Source: Sphingomonas sp. 1F27F7B
Lineage (GTDB): Bacteria; Pseudomonadota; Alphaproteobacteria; Sphingomonadales; Sphingomonadaceae
DNA: 64,000 bases
Reading direction: 5' to 3'
NCBI RefSeq assembly: GCF_005503355.1
Contig: NZ_SCMK01000010.1
Location: 62,001-126,000, forward strand
Numbering within the stretch: the first letter of the stretch is position 1; each line of letters starts with the position of its first letter. Made by a program: the position numbers and the translations under genes. Below the pieces are notes generated by a model. The model made no database searches. It saw nothing but the letters and a program-made list of their open reading frames with translations, and was not told the origin of the DNA. Positions 42,591 through 49,255 of this stretch are shown in pieces.

Positions 42591-43139
42591 ATGCGTAAAT
42601 TGCTGATCGCCGCCGCTGCCGCTCTGTCGCTTGTTCTGCCGGCCACCGCCGCGCTCAAGACGGGCGAGCGCGCGCCGGATTTCACTGCACCGGGCGCGAT
42701 GGCGGGCAAGCCGTTCACCGTCAATCTCAAGGCCGCGCTGAGGAAGGGCCCGGTCGTCCTCTATTTCTTCCCCGCTGCCTTCACCGAGGGCTGCAACGCC
42801 GAAGCCCATGCCTTTGCCGAGGCGCTGCCCGATTTCCAGAAGGCCGGCGCCAGCGTGATCGGGATGACGGCGGGCAATATCGACAAGCTCGAGGCCTTTT
42901 CGGCGGAGAAGTGCGCCGGCAAGTTCGCCGTCGCCGCGGCCAGCCCCGAGATCATCAGGAATTACGACGTGGCGCTCACCCGGCCCGACGGCACCGCCAC
43001 GAAGATCACCAGCCGCACCTCCTATGTGATCGCGCCGGACGGCAAGGTGCTTTTCGTCCATTCGGACATGAGCCCGGCGGGGCATATCCGGCTCTCGCTG
43101 GAAGCGGTCCAGAAATACCGGGCCGCGCACAGGCGCTGA
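42591..43139 (+). CDS. Exported peroxiredoxin (AhpC/TSA, Bcp-like)
   Basis: A 182-residue thiol peroxidase with a signal peptide (MRKLLIAAAAALSLVLPATA), so it should act in the periplasm. The thioredoxin fold begins GERAPDFTAPG. The active site PAAFTEGCNAEA carries the peroxidatic Cys68 with its Thr65, similar to Bcp-type enzymes. A second Cys near residue 108 (SAEKCAGKF) could be resolving. AGGAGG before ATG 42591 is an ideal ribosome-binding site. Close spacing to pldA suggests one operon for envelope lipid and peroxide stress. Confidence 0.9.
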   Translation: MRKLLIAAAAALSLVLPATAALKTGERAPDFTAPGAMAGKPFTVNLKAALRKGPVVLYFFPAAFTEGCNAEAHAFAEALPDFQKAGASVIGMTAGNIDKLEAFSAEKCAGKFAVAAASPEIIRNYDVALTRPDGTATKITSRTSYVIAPDGKVLFVHSDMSPAGHIRLSLEAVQKYRAAHRR

Positions 43140-43141
43140 TC

Positions 43142-43159
43142 GCCGGCGCCGGCATTTTC
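43142..43159 (+). terminator. Possible terminator after the peroxiredoxin gene
   Basis: A 12-bp palindrome GCCGGCGCCGGC followed by ATTTTC lies just past the peroxiredoxin stop. The stem is short (four pairs with a 4-nt loop), so strength is doubtful. Confidence 0.4.
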
Positions 43160-43275
43160 ACGACTCCGCAAGCTTTGCTCACCGGATATTAGCAGTTGGG
43201 CCCTAGTCTGCGCGACAGGGCGGTGTTGCGGGACGGCATCGTCAGGACCAATTTTCTGATGAGGAACTGACGCAG

Positions 43276-44295
43276 ATGGTCGCGGCCAAGGCCGTTCGGA
43301 TGGCAAGCGGTTCCCAAGCCGCACGCAGCCTGTACGACCGTATCGGAGAGTTTCTGATAGACCAGCGGCTGGATCCCGATCCGGCCAATTATGCGTTCGC
43401 CTATCAGCTCCTCGCCAACCCCGACGGCCCGCTTGCCCGGGCGGTGCACGTGCTGACCGACGGCGGCGTCCGCCTCACCCGGCGCGACATCGAGGCGCTG
43501 GGCTGCGACACGCAGCCGGTTGCCGGCACACCCACCGCGGTGATCGAGAAGGCCCAGGGCCTGGTCGCCCAGACCCAGATGCAAGTCGAGGGCTTCCAGG
43601 ATATGGTCACCGCGATGCGTGCCGAGACCAAGGATTTCGGCCGCGACCTGGCGGCCAGCGCCCAGGCGATGCGCAGCTCGGGCGGCGATGATCTCGAGAT
43701 CAGCCGCATCACCGCGACGATGCTCGAGCGCGTCCGCAACGCCGAAGCGCGGCTCGAGACGGCCAATCGCGAAGCCAGCGAGTTGCGGACCAAGCTGGAG
43801 GAAGCGCGCGACAATGCCCGCCGCGATCCGCTCACGGGCCTGCCCAATCGCCGCGCCTTCGAGGAGGCCTATGCCGCCCAGGCCTCGGCCGGTGCGCGGA
43901 TCTGCATGGCCGTGTGCGATGTCGATCACTTCAAGTCGGTCAACGACCGGTTCGGCCATGTCGTCGGCGACCGCGTGCTCAAGGCGCTCGGCGAGGCGCT
44001 GTCCGACACCTGCAAGAGCCATCTCGTCGCCCGCTATGGCGGCGAGGAGTTCGTGGTCCTGTTCACCGGCCTCGACCTGAGGGCCGCGCGCGAAGTGCTG
44101 GACCGCGCCCGCCTCGCCGTCTCCGCCAAACGCTATCGCCTGCGCGAGACCGACGCCCCGCTGGGCGAGATCACTTTCTCCGCCGGCCTCAGCCCGGCGG
44201 CGCAGGGCGAAGTGTTCGGCACGGTGTTCCACCGGGCCGATCAGCTCTGCTACGCCGCCAAGAATGGTGGCCGGAACTGCATCCGTATCGACTGA
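43276..44295 (+). CDS. Diguanylate cyclase (GGDEF domain)
   Basis: A 339-residue cytoplasmic protein. Residues 1-110 form a helical N-terminal domain (YDRIGEFLIDQRLDPDPANY) of unknown ligand, followed by a coiled coil to about residue 190. The GGDEF domain begins RRDPLTGLPNRRAFEEAY and has DVDHFKSVNDRFGH and the active-site RYGGEEFVVLF (residues 253-263), so it should make cyclic-di-GMP. No RxxD inhibitory site precedes GGEEF. GAGGAA lies before the ATG. The sigma-54-type promoter of two micro-genes lies 120 bp past its stop. Confidence 0.93.
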   Translation: MVAAKAVRMASGSQAARSLYDRIGEFLIDQRLDPDPANYAFAYQLLANPDGPLARAVHVLTDGGVRLTRRDIEALGCDTQPVAGTPTAVIEKAQGLVAQTQMQVEGFQDMVTAMRAETKDFGRDLAASAQAMRSSGGDDLEISRITATMLERVRNAEARLETANREASELRTKLEEARDNARRDPLTGLPNRRAFEEAYAAQASAGARICMAVCDVDHFKSVNDRFGHVVGDRVLKALGEALSDTCKSHLVARYGGEEFVVLFTGLDLRAAREVLDRARLAVSAKRYRLRETDAPLGEITFSAGLSPAAQGEVFGTVFHRADQLCYAAKNGGRNCIRID

Positions 44296-44302
44296 CCGGA
44301 AA

Positions 44303-44319
44303 CGGACAGTGACTGTCCG
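44303..44319. promoter_or_regulatory. 17-bp palindrome upstream of the sigma-54 promoter
   Basis: CGGACAGTGACTGTCCG is a perfect 8-bp inverted repeat around a single G. It begins 8 bp after the GGDEF stop and is centred about 130 bp before the probable start of the micro-gene transcript. It could be an activator site or a weak terminator (7-bp stem, TGA loop) for the GGDEF gene. Confidence 0.45.
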
Positions 44320-44328
44320 CCTTTGATT

Positions 44329-44363
44329 GGGAAATTACACCATAGCTTGGTGTGAAACTTCCC
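44329..44363. promoter_or_regulatory. Imperfect dyad, candidate enhancer site
   Basis: ACACCA (44337-44342) and TGGTGT (44348-44353) pair perfectly around TAGCT. Outer arms GGGAA (44329-44333) and TTCCC (44359-44363) extend the symmetry. The centre lies about 96 bp upstream of the predicted sigma-54 start, the usual place for an enhancer-binding protein. Confidence 0.5.
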
Positions 44364-44415
44364 AACTGCGCGTAACTTTCTAACGCGCCCGTAGTAAAAT
44401 CAATCACTTAGAAAA

Positions 44416-44432
44416 CTGGCACGCTCCCTGCA
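44416..44432 (+). promoter_or_regulatory. Sigma-54 (RpoN) type -24/-12 promoter
   Basis: CTGGCACGCTCCCTGCA matches the consensus YTGGCACG-N4-TTGCW with one mismatch (CTGC for TTGC). The invariant GG and GC are 10 bp apart as required. It lies 62 bp before the first micro-gene start, leaving a leader of about 50 nt. Confidence 0.75.
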
Positions 44433-44493
44433 ATTCATCTGGCATCGGCAACGCCGGATGGTCCGGCAGCCGAACATACAGGGAGTAACTACC

Positions 44494-44601
44494 ATGGCCG
44501 TTCGTATCAGCTCGTTCCAGCACAGCGTCGCCGTCGTCGGTGCCGTCGTTCTCACCTATGCCATCGTGCTCTTCTCGTCGCCCGTGGTTCCGATCGCGTG
44601 A
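44494..44601 (+). CDS. Micro-protein 1, predicted single-span membrane peptide
   Basis: A 35-residue product. After a short head (MAVRISSFQH) it has one continuous hydrophobic stretch (SVAVVGAVVLTYAIVLFSS, residues 11-29) and ends PVVPIA, so it should insert in the inner membrane. CAGGGAGTAACTACC supplies a good ribosome-binding site. It lies directly behind a strong sigma-54-type promoter and 39 bp before a second micro-gene. Too short for standard gene calling. I recognise no family. Confidence 0.7.
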   Translation: MAVRISSFQHSVAVVGAVVLTYAIVLFSSPVVPIA

Positions 44602-44640
44602 CCCGCAGCGACCCCAACGGAACGGAGAGGATAAATAAGC

Positions 44641-44736
44641 ATGACGCGTAGCCTGATGATCGGTGCGGCATCGTTCGCCATCACCGCAATGACGATCGCC
44701 ACGGTCGGCCTGCAGGGTTTCAACCACTTCGGCTGA
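44641..44736 (+). CDS. Micro-protein 2, predicted membrane peptide
   Basis: A 31-residue product with a hydrophobic core rich in Ala, Ile and Thr (MIGAASFAITAMTIATVGLQ) and a short tail GFNHFG. GGAGAGG lies 10 bp upstream of ATG. Same strand and probable transcript as micro-protein 1; the two are not obvious duplicates. A GC hairpin lies 10 bp past its stop. No family recognised. Confidence 0.65.
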   Translation: MTRSLMIGAASFAITAMTIATVGLQGFNHFG

Positions 44737-44745
44737 GCCCTGCCG

Positions 44746-44760
44746 GACCGCCCGGCGGTC
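44746..44760 (+). terminator. GC hairpin after the micro-gene pair
   Basis: GACCGCC (44746-44752) and GGCGGTC (44754-44760) are perfect inverted arms around one C. There is no T run, so it may stabilise the transcript end or act as a weak stop. Confidence 0.4.
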
Positions 44761-45126
44761 ACCCCGGCGGAACCCCGGCCCGCCTTACGGTTCCCAAGGC
44801 ATTCCAGGAGGATGCCCCCAAGACGGAACCCGCCGAGAGGATCCATGAAGACGCGCTGCCCCGGACATGAGGGCGCGCCCGGCAGACACCCCGACCGCGT
44901 GACGGGCCCGGTGCTCCACCCAAGGGAGAACGGCTGAATCGCGTGGAGGAGCGCGACTGCGGAAGCCTGGGAAATTTGGGCCAAGGCGCCCCGTTCTCCG
45001 GCCTCGCGCGGGTTCCTGCGGCGGCGGCCGACGAAAAGGGGAAGGAAGGCCCGCATCCACCAGCATGGAGCAGGTGAGCAACTTCCACCCGCCGACCGGC
45101 TTCGCCAGCCAGGGCCCGATCGGCGA
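44761..45126. other. Gene-poor interval with inverted repeats
   Basis: About 370 bp without a convincing gene. A perfect long-range repeat GGAGAACGG (44925-44933) / CCGTTCTCC (44991-44999) and an inner CTCCAC (44914-44919) / GTGGAG (44943-44948) could fold. A 41-codon frame (44812-44937) with an internal GAGAGG-ATG at 44845 is Pro/Arg-rich and unlike the two micro-genes. I regard it as non-coding. Confidence 0.4.
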
Positions 45127-45741
45127 TCAGACGGCGACCCCGGCGCCTGCCGGCCTGGCCGGAGCCTCCTCGCCTCGCGAATAGGTGCCGGTGAGCAACC
45201 CGGCGGCGATCACCCGGCCCTCCATCGCGCGCAGGATCGCGCCGCGCCCGGGATTCCCACCGGGATCCTCCCCCTCGCTCAATGCGAAGAGCTGGAAAGC
45301 GTAATTGTGCTCGCCATGCCCGTTGGGCGGATCGGGCGGCAGCCAGCCCTCGACGAAGCGGCTGTTGCGGCCGACATCCTCGCCGTCCGGGCCGCTCCCG
45401 TCGTCAGGCGCGATGTCGCCTTCCTTGAGGTCGCCGTCGAGCGGCAGGCCCCAGACGATCGCATGCACCACCGGCTGCGGCGTCGGCGCATCGGGATCCT
45501 CGACGATCAGCACCAGCCGCGCGGTGCCTTCGGGCACCCCCGTCCAGAAAAGCGGGGGCGAGATGCCCTCGCCGTCGGCGGTGAAGCGATCGGGCAACCT
45601 TGCGCCGTTCGCGAAGGCCGGGCTGGCGAGATGGATCACGCCCTCGCCGGCCAGCTCCGGCCGCACGATCGCCAGCTTGTCGGCTCCGGCACGAAAGGGG
45701 CTCAGCGCCTTGCCGAGCCAATGGGGAAGATGTTCGAGCAT
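45127..45741 (-). CDS. YbhB/YbcL family (PEBP) protein
   Basis: A 204-residue member of the phosphatidylethanolamine-binding/Raf kinase inhibitor-like fold. Signature segments are FTADGEGISPPLFWTGVPEG, LVLIVEDPDAPTPQPVVHAI (the ligand-pocket DPDAP and H) and GHGEHNYAFQLFALSE. The role of bacterial members is unknown; some are linked to small anionic ligands. An extra N-terminal ~35 residues precede the fold and no signal peptide is visible. Last gene on the minus strand before the micro-gene interval. Confidence 0.92.
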   Translation of the reverse strand: MLEHLPHWLGKALSPFRAGADKLAIVRPELAGEGVIHLASPAFANGARLPDRFTADGEGISPPLFWTGVPEGTARLVLIVEDPDAPTPQPVVHAIVWGLPLDGDLKEGDIAPDDGSGPDGEDVGRNSRFVEGWLPPDPPNGHGEHNYAFQLFALSEGEDPGGNPGRGAILRAMEGRVIAAGLLTGTYSRGEEAPARPAGAGVAV

Positions 45742-45813
45742 GGCTATCCCGGTGGCGGCCCGATCGGAATGATCGGGTCCTGGCCGGAAAAGCGCATGGG
45801 GGCGCCGGGAGTT

Positions 45814-46220
45814 TCATTCGCCCGCGCCGGTCGCGGCATAGTTGTCCAAATCGATGTACAGCCCGCGTTCCGCGAGCGCGGCGAGGGTGTCCGCTTCCAG
45901 CCGCATCCCCTCATTCCATTCGGCCAGGAAGAGTCCCGCGAAGATCCTGCCGCCGAACCGTGCGGAAAGGGCACGCCAGGCATCGAAATCGCGAGTCAGC
46001 GGCGCCGGCAATGCCCGAATCTGACCGTCCAGATCGCCGGGCGAGCAACGCTCGGCCCGGATGCGCCACGAGCCGGTGGGGCACCGAGCGAAGTATGCCA
46101 GATGCCGCCCTTGCGGACGCCGACGGTCGGCAAGCTGCCCAGCCCCGCGGTCAGTTCCTCCGGATCGAGATCGTCTCCGTAGAAGCCAAGTGTCGCGGCG
46201 GACTGGTGCAACTCTCCCAC
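45814..46220 (-). pseudogene. Frameshifted DUF4279 protein gene
   Basis: Reading begins at GTG 46220, overlapping the GST stop (TAGTG). It gives LGFYGDDLDPEELTAGLGSL, typical of the DUF4279 N-terminus, then KGGIWHTSLG. At that point the frame continues into a short tail and stops at 45996. The +1 frame instead continues the family pattern: GSWRIRAERC, LTRDFDAWRALSARFGG, then LAALAERGLYIDLDNYA to 45814. Adding one base at the G run 46078-46081 (plus strand) would restore one 135-residue protein. So it is a recent pseudogene, a sequencing error or, less likely, programmed slippage. DUF4279 proteins are often immunity-like; function unknown. Confidence 0.8.
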
Positions 46221-46891
46221 TAGAGGTCGAGCTTCTCGTAATCGGCGGGCGGCGGGATGCCTTCCATCCGTTCGCTCAGCAGTGGGCGGAAGCTCGGGCG
46301 GCTCTTCATGCGGATGTACCAGCCCTTGGCCTGCTCGTGGCTCTTCCAGTCGATCCCGCCCAGATAATCGGCGATCGAGATCTGCGCCGCCGCCGCGAGA
46401 TCGGCGAGGCTCATCGTCGGGCCCGCCAGCCAGGTGCGGTGATCGAGCAGATAGTCGATATAGTCGAGATGGTTGACCGCCGCCTTCATCGCATTGCGCA
46501 GCGCCTGGCCGTCGGGCGACTGCTTGTAGACGATGCGCTTCAGCATCCGTTCGTGGAGCAGGGGCGCCGTGATCTCGGCATAGAAATTGGTGTCGAACCA
46601 GATCGCCAGGCGGCGGATCTCGGCGCGATCGGTGGCGGTGCCGTTGAGCATCGGCGCCTTGTTCACCGTTTCCTCGAAGAACTCGCAGATCACCTGCGAA
46701 TCGATCAACGTCACGCCGCGCTCGTCATCGACCATCACCGGCACCTGGCCGGTGGGGTTCAGATCGAGGAACTCGTCGCGCCGCAGCCAGGGCGATTCGC
46801 GCACGGGTTCATAGCCCACGCCTTTCTCGCCCAGCAGCAGCCGGACCTTGCGCGAGAAGGGACAGAGCGGGAATTGGTAAAGCTGCCACAT
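46220..46891 (-). CDS. Glutathione S-transferase family protein
   Basis: A 223-residue GST. The thioredoxin-like N-terminal domain starts MWQLYQFPLCPFSRKVRLLL with a CPFS motif, suggesting a Cys- or Ser-type catalytic residue, and includes NPTGQVPVMVDDE with the cis-Pro and the DSQVICEFFEE glutathione contact. The helical C-terminal domain contains the N-capping motif LAGPTMSLADLAAAAQ. Substrate unknown. Its stop overlaps the start of the DUF4279 gene. Confidence 0.92.
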   Translation of the reverse strand: MWQLYQFPLCPFSRKVRLLLGEKGVGYEPVRESPWLRRDEFLDLNPTGQVPVMVDDERGVTLIDSQVICEFFEETVNKAPMLNGTATDRAEIRRLAIWFDTNFYAEITAPLLHERMLKRIVYKQSPDGQALRNAMKAAVNHLDYIDYLLDHRTWLAGPTMSLADLAAAAQISIADYLGGIDWKSHEQAKGWYIRMKSRPSFRPLLSERMEGIPPPADYEKLDL

Positions 46892-46977
46892 GGCCTCGCT
46901 TTAGGACTCGGGACGCGGCCGCGTAAAGCGCTTGCGGGAATACCGTGCACGCGCGGCGAAGTTGTTGCGCAAGCGGT

Positions 46978-47415
46978 TCAATTGCCGAGCGCGTTGCGCA
47001 GCGGGGCGAGCGCGGCGCGGAGCCGCGCGGCGGTCTGGTCCAGCGATTCCTGCATCTGCAGCGCACCGTCGGTGAGCTTGCCCGCGGCGGCAACGGCGCG
47101 GCGGGCGTCCTGGTGGAAATGCTTCTCGAAGTCCGGATCGTTGCGGCGCTGGATGTCGCGCAGGCTGTCCTGCTCGCCGATCCTGGGGTCGACATAATGC
47201 GCGATCGGGCCGACACGCGTGTCGAGCACGATGCCGGCGAGGTTGGTGAGCATCGCCGCTGCGCCTTCCTGCACCATCGGATTGTTCAGCGCCCGGGCGA
47301 GCGCCTCGGCCTTGTCGCGGGTGGAAGCGTCGCGCGTGGAGGCCGGTTGCGACTGCTGGGCGAGCGCCGGGGCGGCGGCGCAGCAGAACAGGGCAGCGGT
47401 TAGGAAGAGACGCAT
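46978..47415 (-). CDS. Secreted hypothetical protein
   Basis: A 145-residue protein with a signal peptide (MRLFLTAALFCCAAAPALA, then QQ). The mature part begins with a tandem ASTRDASTRDK repeat and is then alpha-helical and charged (DSLRDIQRRNDPDFEKHFHQ). The helical, Arg-rich C-terminus suggests a small periplasmic helical protein. I recognise no family. Confidence 0.7.
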   Translation of the reverse strand: MRLFLTAALFCCAAAPALAQQSQPASTRDASTRDKAEALARALNNPMVQEGAAAMLTNLAGIVLDTRVGPIAHYVDPRIGEQDSLRDIQRRNDPDFEKHFHQDARRAVAAAGKLTDGALQMQESLDQTAARLRAALAPLRNALGN

Positions 47416-47523
47416 GGCACGCTCCGGAGTGGGACTCGGATATCACGCCTCCATAGCACAAATGGCCGGGACAAGCGGAGCAGGTTGCGACGAGCCGTGC
47501 TTCTCCTAGCCGGAGGAGAGGGC

Positions 47524-49002
47524 TCAGTCTTCGGCATCCTTCACGGCGCCGTGCCCGACGGGCACCGAGAGCAGGCGGTTCAACTCGGCCCTGAACTCGC
47601 CGAGATCGCCGCCGGTAAGCTGCTGGGTGCTGGTGAACGACACCGAGCGCGGGTTCACCGCCATGCCGTTGCGATAGAGCTCATAGTGCAGGTGCGGCCC
47701 GGTCGACAGGCCGGTATTGCCCACGGCGCCGATGCGCTGCCCGCGGCGCACGCGCTCGCCGCCCCGGACATAGATGCGGCTGAGATGGCCATAGCCGGTG
47801 CCATAGCCATTGCCATGCGTGACCTTGATGAAATTGCCGTATCCGCTGCTGCGGCCGGCGAACTGGACGACGCCGTCGCTTGCGGCGAAGACCGGCGAGC
47901 CCCAGGGCGCGGCGATGTCTACGCCCCGGTGCATGCGGGTATAGCCGAGGATCGGGTGGCGGCGCATGCCGAAGCCCGAGGAGAAGCGGCCGTTCGCCGG
48001 CATCGCCATCGCGCCGGTGGTGCTGCCGCGGCCCAGGCCGTCGAACCAGGTCGTCTTGCCGCCCTGCTCGAACGGCGCGAGCTGCACCTTGTTCGAACAG
48101 CCGCTGACGCCGGCGTACATCAGGCTTCCCATCTGCACTTCGCCGGTCTCGGCGCGCGCCTGGCCGACGATGATGTCGAACTTGCAGTCCGAGCCGAGCC
48201 GCGAGACCGGGGTGCGCGTCGCCAGCGCCTTGATATAGCTTTCCACTGCCTTGGCCGGAGCGCCGGCAGCGCGGGCCGAGCGATAGAGCGACCTGCCGAT
48301 CGTGCCCTGGATGCGCAGCGGCGTGCGATCGATCGCGATCGGAATGGCACGCATCGAGAGTGCGTTGCCGGTGCGGACGAACAGCACGCGCTGGTCGAAC
48401 CGCGTGCGGATATCCAGTTTCTCGAGCGGGCGCGGCTGCGATTTGTCGACGCGGCGGCCCAGCGTATAGTCCATGGTGTTGGGCTGGATCTCGTCCAGCG
48501 CCACGGCCCTGGTGATCAGGTTGCCCACGGTGGCGGCGTCGGCCTTGCCGATGCCGGAGCGCATCAGCGTCGCGAGCAGGGCGCCGCCCGAGGCCAGCTT
48601 GGTGGTGCCTTCGAGGAGCGGCCGCTCCGGCGTGTCGGTAAGGGGCGAAACCAGCCCGGTCGCGGCGACGCGGACGCCGGTGCCCGAACCCATGCCGAGC
48701 GGCTTGATGGCCTGGGCCTGGGTGGCATCGAACTCGGCACCGGAAAGCGGCGCGGGGACGGCGCCGTAGATCGGATTCTCGAAGCCGGGCGCGAGCAGCA
48801 AGGTGGCGGCGATCAGGGCGACGCAAGTCGCGGCGCCGCGATACCAGGTGAGCGAGCCGATGCGCGAGCCAAGGTCCGGCGCAAACTCGAAGTCGGCGAA
48901 GCGTTCGTTGAAGCGTGCGGCAAGGCCGCGCGGCGGGGCCGTGACGCGCGCCGATGCGCCGCCGCCGGTCAGCCCCTCTCCATGATCACTACGCAGATAC
49001 AA
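47524..49002 (-). CDS. M23 family zinc metallopeptidase (LytM-type)
   Basis: A cell-wall endopeptidase of 492 residues from TTG 49002. One hydrophobic segment near residue 43-65 (WYRGAATCVALIAATLLLAP) anchors it, followed by a long periplasmic region. The LytM domain lies near the C-terminus: HPILGYTRMHRGVDIAAPWG carries the HxxxD pair, and TGPHLHYELYRNG the HxH ligands. All metal ligands are present, so it should cut peptidoglycan crosslinks. The start is a judgement: no ATG fits the N-terminus, TTG gives MYLRSDHGEGL and has GGGGGG upstream. Divergent from the helicase gene. Confidence 0.88.
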   Translation of the reverse strand: MYLRSDHGEGLTGGGASARVTAPPRGLAARFNERFADFEFAPDLGSRIGSLTWYRGAATCVALIAATLLLAPGFENPIYGAVPAPLSGAEFDATQAQAIKPLGMGSGTGVRVAATGLVSPLTDTPERPLLEGTTKLASGGALLATLMRSGIGKADAATVGNLITRAVALDEIQPNTMDYTLGRRVDKSQPRPLEKLDIRTRFDQRVLFVRTGNALSMRAIPIAIDRTPLRIQGTIGRSLYRSARAAGAPAKAVESYIKALATRTPVSRLGSDCKFDIIVGQARAETGEVQMGSLMYAGVSGCSNKVQLAPFEQGGKTTWFDGLGRGSTTGAMAMPANGRFSSGFGMRRHPILGYTRMHRGVDIAAPWGSPVFAASDGVVQFAGRSSGYGNFIKVTHGNGYGTGYGHLSRIYVRGGERVRRGQRIGAVGNTGLSTGPHLHYELYRNGMAVNPRSVSFTSTQQLTGGDLGEFRAELNRLLSVPVGHGAVKDAED

Positions 49003-49255
49003 GGCGCAACGCCCCCCAAAAGGTCGTCGATGTCGTGCCGTAAACCCCCGGCTACCGACAAGATCAGTGTGGAAGGCAGGACTTAAAGTCAAATTAAGCA
49101 CCCTGTTCGGGGCCGGCTCGTGCGGCGAGTTGTGCCGCCTCGCGGATGAAGCGAAGCGTTCACCATATTCGCCAGTATTTCCAACATGGTTAAGGCGGAT
49201 GGCCAAGCTGGGGGAGTTGCTTAAGGGGCGACTCGGAACGATCTTGGGAGTCGCA
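49003..49255. promoter_or_regulatory. Divergent promoter region between M23 and helicase genes
   Basis: A 253-bp intergenic stretch, AT-richer than its surroundings around 49080-49100 (TTAAAGTCAAATTAAG) and 49165-49195. Promoters for both divergent genes should lie here. I see no clear hexamer pair, dyad or small gene. Confidence 0.35.

Noticed and set aside
44812-44937. Third micro-gene (41 codons, internal GAGAGG-ATG at 44845) after the sigma-54 pair
   Set aside because: Pro/Arg-rich, hydrophilic and unlike the two upstream peptides; the first ATG abuts its Shine-Dalgarno with no spacer. No independent support.
45065-45184. 39-codon plus-strand frame starting MEQVSNFHPPTG
   Set aside because: No ribosome-binding site and it runs into the antisense of the YbhB gene.
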